Assembly: GCA_027041035.1 (NCBI GenBank)
Contig: JALULB010000288.1
Coordinates: 1 to 8,086 of the forward strand
From: Sedimenticola sp.
GTDB taxonomy: Bacteria > Pseudomonadota > Gammaproteobacteria > Chromatiales > Chromatiaceae
Reading direction: 5' to 3'
DNA length: 8,086 nucleotides
The translations under genes were made by a program, and so were the position numbers. The notes below the pieces were generated by a model that saw only the letters and a list, made by a program, of their open reading frames with translations, ran no database searches and was not told the origin of the DNA. Of the stretch, positions 4,459 to 8,086 are shown piece after piece. Numbering within the stretch: the first letter of the stretch is position 1; each line of letters begins with the position of its first letter.

Positions 4459-6270
4459 ATGCCCGAACGCGTTCCCAGCCTGCCCGATATCGACGCCCCG
4501 CCCCGCTACACCTGGCGACACCTGGTCACGATGGTGACGCGCTTTCGCGCCGAGCTGATCAAGGCGAACCTGATCGCGATCCTCGGCGCGCTGGTCAGCG
4601 TGCCGGTGCCGCTGCTGATTCCGCTGCTGGTTGACGAGGTGTTGCTGAACAAGCCCGGCAAGGCCGTCGCGCTGATGAACGACCTCTTCCCGCCGGCGTG
4701 GCACGGGCCGGTGCTGTATATCCTCGCGGTGCTCGCGCTGACCCTGCTGCTGCGCCTCGCTGGATTGATTCTCGGCGTGTGGCAGACCAAGCAGTTCACC
4801 TGCATCGCGAAGCAGGTCATCTTCCGCATGCGCAAGCGCCTGCTGGAACGCCTCGAACGGGTGTCGATGAAGGAATACGAAACCCTCGGCTCCGGCAAGG
4901 TGGCCTCGCATCTGGTCACCGACCTGGACGCCATCGACACCTTCGTCAGCGTCTCGACCAGCAAGTTTCTCGTCGCGGTGCTGAGCATCGTCGGCACCGC
5001 CGCGGTACTGCTGTGGATGCATTGGCAACTGGCCCTGTTCATCCTGCTGCTGAACCCGTTCGTGATCTACCTGACCACCCGTTTCGGGCGCAAGGTCAAG
5101 CAGTTGAAACGCCGCGAGAACAGCGCCTACCAACTGTTTCAGGAATCCTTGCAGGAAACGCTGGAAGCCATCCAGCAGATTCGCGCGGCGAATCGCGAGA
5201 AACATTATATCGGTCGCATCGTCGAGCAGGCCGGCGAGATCCGCCAACATTCGGCGAACTTCGCCTGGAAGAGCGACGCGGCGGCGCGGCTGTCGTTCGT
5301 GGTGTTTCTGTTCGGCTTCGATATCTTTCGCGCCACCAGCATGTTCATGGTGCTGTACAGCGGCCTGACCATCGGCGAGATGCTCGCGGTCTACGCCTAT
5401 CTCTGGTACATGATGTCGCCGGTGCAGGAGGTGCTCGGCGTGCAATACGCCTGGCACGCCGCCCAGGCCGCGCTGGAACGCATCAACCGGCTGCTGGAGA
5501 TCGAGCTGGAGCCGGTCTATCCGCACAAGGTCGATCCGTTCCTCGGGAAACGCACGGTGAGCGTCCGCCTGGACGATGTCAGCTTCAGCTACGACGGTCG
5601 CCATGCCGTATTGAAGCAGCTTTCGCTGAACATCCCGGCCGGCCAGAAGGTCGCCTTCGTCGGCGCCAGCGGCGGCGGTAAGACAACCCTGGTGAACGTG
5701 ATTCTCGGCCTGTACGTACCCGACCAGGGCGAGATCTGTTTCGACGACGTGCCGGTCGGCCAGATCGGACTGGACGTGGTACGCGAACACGTCGCCACCG
5801 TGCTACAGCATCCGGCGTTGTTCAACGACAGCGTGCGCATGAACCTGAGCATGGGGCGCGAGATGCCGGACGAAGCCCTGTGGCAGGCGCTTGAGATCGC
5901 GCAGTTGAAGACCGACATCGAAGCCCTGCCCGAGCGGCTGGACACCCGCCTCGGGCGCAATGGCGTGCGCCTGTCCGGTGGTCAACGCCAGCGTCTCGCC
6001 GTGGCGCGCATGATCCTCGCCGACCCGGCCGTGGTGATACTCGACGAAGCCACCTCGGCGCTGGACACCAGCACTGAGGCGCGCCTGCACCGGGCGCTCG
6101 CCGAGTTCCTCGCCGAACGCACCACCATCATCATCGCGCACCGCCTCAGCGCGGTGCGTCAGGCCGATCGCGTGCTGGTGTTCGAGGACGGGCATATCGT
6201 CGAGGACGGCCGGCACGACGAGCTGATCGGCAACGACGGCCTGTACGCCAGCCTGTACCGCAAGCCATGA
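4459..6270 (+). CDS. ABC exporter half-transporter (MsbA/MDR-like, fused TMD-NBD)
   Basis: The gene encodes a 603-residue half-transporter expected to work as a homodimer in the inner membrane. The N-terminal membrane domain (about residues 30-330) has six hydrophobic spans, for example at 36-58, 84-107 and 168-206. The C-terminal ATPase domain is complete: Walker A GASGGGKT (402-409, Lys408), Q-loop Gln450, signature LSGGQ (505-509), Walker B VVILDE (525-530, Glu530 as catalytic base) and H-loop His561. Exporters of this layout move lipids, peptides or drugs; the sequence does not fix the substrate. There is no peptidase C39 domain. It heads a compact plus-strand group and is followed by a hydrolase with a 4-bp overlap. 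The ATG at 4459 has only a weak ribosome site. It diverges from the M23-tolC side, so the exporter and channel could cooperate, but no adaptor protein is encoded here. Confidence 0.92.
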   Translation: MPERVPSLPDIDAPPRYTWRHLVTMVTRFRAELIKANLIAILGALVSVPVPLLIPLLVDEVLLNKPGKAVALMNDLFPPAWHGPVLYILAVLALTLLLRLAGLILGVWQTKQFTCIAKQVIFRMRKRLLERLERVSMKEYETLGSGKVASHLVTDLDAIDTFVSVSTSKFLVAVLSIVGTAAVLLWMHWQLALFILLLNPFVIYLTTRFGRKVKQLKRRENSAYQLFQESLQETLEAIQQIRAANREKHYIGRIVEQAGEIRQHSANFAWKSDAAARLSFVVFLFGFDIFRATSMFMVLYSGLTIGEMLAVYAYLWYMMSPVQEVLGVQYAWHAAQAALERINRLLEIELEPVYPHKVDPFLGKRTVSVRLDDVSFSYDGRHAVLKQLSLNIPAGQKVAFVGASGGGKTTLVNVILGLYVPDQGEICFDDVPVGQIGLDVVREHVATVLQHPALFNDSVRMNLSMGREMPDEALWQALEIAQLKTDIEALPERLDTRLGRNGVRLSGGQRQRLAVARMILADPAVVILDEATSALDTSTEARLHRALAEFLAERTTIIIAHRLSAVRQADRVLVFEDGHIVEDGRHDELIGNDGLYASLYRKP

Positions 6271-7238
6271 ACTCCGACCCGACCTTCCAGCCCGCCTGGT
6301 GGCTGCCCGGCGGCCACGCCCAGACCCTGTGGCCGGTGCTGTTTCGCCGGCGGCGTCCGCTGACGCTGCGTCGCGAGCGGGTCGAACTGCCGGACGGCGA
6401 CGAATTGGAGCTGGCCCACCTGGTCGACAAGCGCGGCCCGCGCGTGCTGATCCTGCACGGCCTGGAAGGCTCGTTGCATTCACATTACGCGAACGGCCTG
6501 CTACACGCCCTGGGCCGAGCCGGCTTCAACGCCACCTTCATGTTCTTTCGCGGCTGCAACGGTCGCCCCAACCGCCTGCCACGCAGCTACCACTCGGGCG
6601 ACACCGGCGACATCCGCTTCATCATCGGACACCTGGGCGACAGCGACCGACCGGTATCGGCCGCGGTCGGCTATTCGCTCGGCGGCAACGCCTTGCTGAA
6701 GTTTCTCGGCGAGGAAGGCAGCCGCTGCCAACTGCAAGCCGCCGCGGCGGTATCGGTGCCCTACCGGCTCGATGAAGCCGCCGATCGCCTGAACAAGGGG
6801 CTGTCGCGCATCTACCAGGCCCACCTGCTCGCCAGCCTGCGACGCAACTACAAACGCAAGTTCGCGCGCATGCCCTCGCCGCTCGCGGTGGACGTGGACA
6901 AGCTGAAGACGTTTTGGGCCTTCGACGACCAGGTCACCGCGCCGCTGCACGGCTTCAAGGGCGCCGAGGATTACTATCGACGTTCCAGCAGCCGCCAGTT
7001 CCTCGCCGACATCGGCATCCCGACCCTGCTGCTGCACGCGCATGACGACCCGTTCATGTACCCACGCACGCCACCGACCGAAAAAGAGCTGTCGGCCGAT
7101 ACCCGGCTGGAGCTCTCCCGGCATGGCGGGCATGTCGGCTTCGTTGGCGGCGGCTGCGCGCCTCGCGGCGGCTATTTCGTGGAATGCCGGATCGTGGAAT
7201 ACCTGCGCGCTAGGATCTGGCCAGACCCGACGACCTGA
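6267..7238 (+). CDS. yheT: YheT-family alpha/beta hydrolase
   Basis: The gene encodes a 323-residue alpha/beta-fold hydrolase of the YheT/ABHD1-type group (COG0429), close to the usual length of about 320-340. The opening FQPAWWLPGGHAQTLWPVLFRRR is typical of the family, followed by the oxyanion strand RVLILHGLEGS. The nucleophile elbow is GYSLGGN (Ser137), the acid is Asp260 or Asp261 in HAHDDPFM, and the base is His289 in RHGGHVGFVGG. Family members are predicted carboxylesterases or lipases of uncertain physiological substrate. The start codon overlaps the exporter stop as ATGA, a sign of translational coupling, so the two products probably act in one process, perhaps on a lipid or ester substrate. 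No signal peptide is seen, so it is cytoplasmic. Confidence 0.88.
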   Translation: MNSDPTFQPAWWLPGGHAQTLWPVLFRRRRPLTLRRERVELPDGDELELAHLVDKRGPRVLILHGLEGSLHSHYANGLLHALGRAGFNATFMFFRGCNGRPNRLPRSYHSGDTGDIRFIIGHLGDSDRPVSAAVGYSLGGNALLKFLGEEGSRCQLQAAAAVSVPYRLDEAADRLNKGLSRIYQAHLLASLRRNYKRKFARMPSPLAVDVDKLKTFWAFDDQVTAPLHGFKGAEDYYRRSSSRQFLADIGIPTLLLHAHDDPFMYPRTPPTEKELSADTRLELSRHGGHVGFVGGGCAPRGGYFVECRIVEYLRARIWPDPTT

Positions 7239-7243
7239 CACGC

Positions 7244-7621
7244 ATGCCCGCCGACACCACCTACCAACTGCACATCCTTATCCGCAAGCCGATCACCGTC
7301 CGCGTCGGCGCGCTCGGCCCGCGGCATTTTCCGGCGGGACACTATATCTACACCGGCAGCGCGAAACGCAACATGGCGGCGCGCATCGCGCGGCATCTGC
7401 GCAAAAACAAAACACCGCGTTGGCACATCGACTACCTGACCCGGCATGCCGATGTCTCCATCGTCGAGGTGACGCGCTCCAGCCGGGCGGAATGCGAGTG
7501 GCATCAAAGCATGCGCGGACAGGTCATCGTGCCGGGCTTCGGCTCCAGCGATTGCCGCGCCGGCTGCGGCGCGCACCTGTATCTTATACTTCCCGCTAAC
7601 CGAAGTACGTTCGATCCTTAA
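7244..7621 (+). CDS. DUF123 / Uri-type GIY-YIG domain protein
   Basis: The gene encodes a 125-residue protein of the DUF123 group (COG1833, Uri superfamily), a compact GIY-YIG nuclease-like fold. The GIY-YIG equivalent is the pair HILIRKP and GHYIYTGSA (residues 32-40). A basic helix follows (RIARHLRKNKTPRWHIDYL, about 47-65), containing the Arg and His expected in the active site. The C-terminal GFGSSDCRAGCGAHLYL block (98-114) is the family hallmark, with a Cys/His cluster that may bind metal. In archaea this domain is often joined to endonuclease III. Here it stands alone. The ATG lies 5 nt after the hydrolase stop with no Shine-Dalgarno, so it is probably translated by coupling. Activity on DNA is inferred from the fold only. 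Confidence 0.8.
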   Translation: MPADTTYQLHILIRKPITVRVGALGPRHFPAGHYIYTGSAKRNMAARIARHLRKNKTPRWHIDYLTRHADVSIVEVTRSSRAECEWHQSMRGQVIVPGFGSSDCRAGCGAHLYLILPANRSTFDP

Positions 7622-7699
7622 TGCGTTACCTTCAAACCCAGACCGATTGAACATGCGCTTGGCGCGAAAAAAAGGACGATGAAAGATACTCGGTGAGCT

Positions 7700-7725
7700 G
7701 GTGGAACCGCTGCGCTTGTTCCACC
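7700..7725 (+). repeat. REP hairpin, copy A
   Basis: This 26-nt unit has arms GGTGGAAC (7700-7707) and GTTCCACC (7718-7725) around a 10-nt loop. The whole unit is the exact reverse complement of the unit at 7824-7849. Units with GGTGGAAC arms and AAGCGCAGCG-type loops resemble the REP elements mobilised by RAYT transposases, and such a gene starts 170 bp to the right. Confidence 0.8.
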
Positions 7726-7823
7726 CTACGATGTTGGTGAATTCTGTCTGTATGGCGGTGTGCGGTTATTTCGCTTTGGGGTGGGCAAATTGCTTTTTTC
7801 CTGCGATGTTGGCCATTGGGTAT

Positions 7824-7849
7824 GGTGGAACAAGCGCAGCGGTTCCACC
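7824..7849 (-). repeat. REP hairpin, copy B (inverted to copy A)
   Basis: This 26-nt unit is identical to copy A on the opposite strand. The 98 bp between the two copies also contain a 13-bp near-direct repeat, CCTACGATGTTGG (7724-7736) and CCTGCGATGTTGG (7800-7812), differing at one base. Copies A and B with their spacer form a REPIN-like (BIME-like) inverted pair. Apart from these repeats, the 274-bp gap from 7622 to 7895 holds no gene I can support and no clear terminator for the upstream operon, unless the REP hairpins serve as one. Confidence 0.8.
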
Positions 7850-7858
7850 AATTGCTCT

Positions 7859-7878
7859 TGACGTAAAATGACGTAAAA
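7859..7878 (+). repeat. Two tandem copies of TGACGTAAAA
   Basis: Two perfect, abutting 10-bp copies lie 17 nt before the RAYT start codon and directly before its ribosome site GGGAGG (7882-7887). The first copy overlaps TTGACG (7858-7863), a good -35-like hexamer, but no -10 fits before the start codon. A direct-repeat protein-binding site or a small tandem duplication are both possible. Confidence 0.5.
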
Positions 7879-7895
7879 AGTGGGAGGAACCCTGC

Positions 7896-8086
7896 ATGAG
7901 TGACTACCGACGCGCTATCGTCCCTGGCGGATGTCTCTTCTTCACCCTGGTGACTCATGGCAGGCAACGACTGTTCCTTGATGAACAGAACGTAGACCGT
8001 TTGCGCGAAGGGTTTCGGCATACGATGCAGAAACACCCTTTCCAGATCGATGCAATCGTCATCCTGCACGATCATCTGCATACGCT
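7896..8086 (+). CDS. RAYT: REP-associated tyrosine transposase (partial, cut by window end)
   Basis: Only the first 63 full codons are inside the window. They read as the start of a Y1_Tnp (IS200-like) transposase of the RAYT group: MSDYRRAIVPGGCLFFTLVT, then a helix, then IDAIVILHDHLHT. The HUH metal-binding motif is His60-Leu61-His62. The FFTLVT strand, the charged helix and the VILHDHLH strand are in the expected order and spacing. The catalytic tyrosine would lie beyond the window. The ATG at 7896 has GGGAGG 8 nt before it. RAYTs are single-copy, often vertically kept genes thought to move nearby REP/REPIN hairpins by single-strand transposition. The pair of 26-nt inverted REPs just upstream is its expected substrate. 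Confidence 0.88.
   Translation, partial: MSDYRRAIVPGGCLFFTLVTHGRQRLFLDEQNVDRLREGFRHTMQKHPFQIDAIVILHDHLHT

Noticed and set aside
4390..5790. Long minus-strand open frame (466 codons) opposite the ABC exporter
   Set aside because: It lies wholly antisense to a gene with complete, ordered ABC motifs. Its composition (Gln, His, Arg, Asp rich, without a fold-like pattern) is typical of the complement of GC-rich coding DNA.
5803..6483. 226-codon minus-strand frame across the exporter-hydrolase junction
   Set aside because: Overlaps two well-supported coupled genes. Gly/Ala/Arg-rich shadow translation.
6501..7241. 246-codon minus-strand frame opposite the YheT-like hydrolase
   Set aside because: The plus strand carries the full hydrolase triad. 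The antisense frame shows no family pattern.
7700..7849. CRISPR array or IS terminal inverted repeats
   Set aside because: Only two repeat copies in inverted orientation, each itself a hairpin, with one 98-bp spacer and no gene between. This fits REP/REPIN, not CRISPR or an insertion sequence.
7632..8081. 149-codon minus-strand frame over the REP region and RAYT start
   Set aside because: It runs through both REP hairpins and is antisense to the HUH transposase start. No domain recognised.

Overview
The window looks like chromosomal DNA from a gammaproteobacterium, or a closely related Gram-negative lineage. Its right three quarters are GC-rich and carry envelope genes: a TolC-type outer-membrane channel, a periplasmic M23 peptidase and an ABC exporter. 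The first ~1.7 kb is clearly more AT-rich and looks acquired. Genus cannot be told from the sequence.

Bases 1-1091 resemble a short integron cassette array without a visible integrase. Two small plus-strand genes (a VOC/bleomycin-resistance-like protein and an NTF2/DUF4440-like protein) are each followed by an attC-like folded site, and in both the TAA stop lies inside the RYYYAAC core. The first cassette starts with GTTAAGT (130-136) and its attC starts with the exact reverse complement ACTTAAC (574-580). The boundary between the two cassettes reads ATTATGT where GTTRRRY is expected. A small ion-channel gene (1116-1724) follows, with GTG in place of GYG in its selectivity filter. No attC was found after it.

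Bases 1725-4381 are minus-strand. Reading leftward: an M23-family peptidase, then tolC, then a 37-residue membrane protein (1885-1998) with a strong Shine-Dalgarno sequence, then a hairpin plus U-tract terminator (1837-1862) pointing the same way. An inverted repeat at 3504-3526 lies between the peptidase stop and the tolC start.

Bases 4459-7621 are plus-strand and divergent from the peptidase. They hold a tightly packed set: an ABC exporter half-transporter, a YheT-type alpha/beta hydrolase overlapping it by 4 bp (ATGA), and a DUF123/Uri-type GIY-YIG protein 5 nt later. The first two suggest lipid or envelope work. The role of the nuclease-like third gene is unclear.

Bases 7622-8086 hold a REP/REPIN unit: two exactly reverse-complementary 26-nt REP hairpins 98 bp apart, then the start of a RAYT (REP-associated tyrosine transposase) gene that runs off the window with its HUH motif visible.

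The points most worth a second look are the integrase-less cassette pair with a mutated junction, the unlisted 37-aa CxxC membrane protein next to tolC, the RAYT-REPIN unit, and the odd active-site or filter residues in the M23 peptidase and the ion channel.
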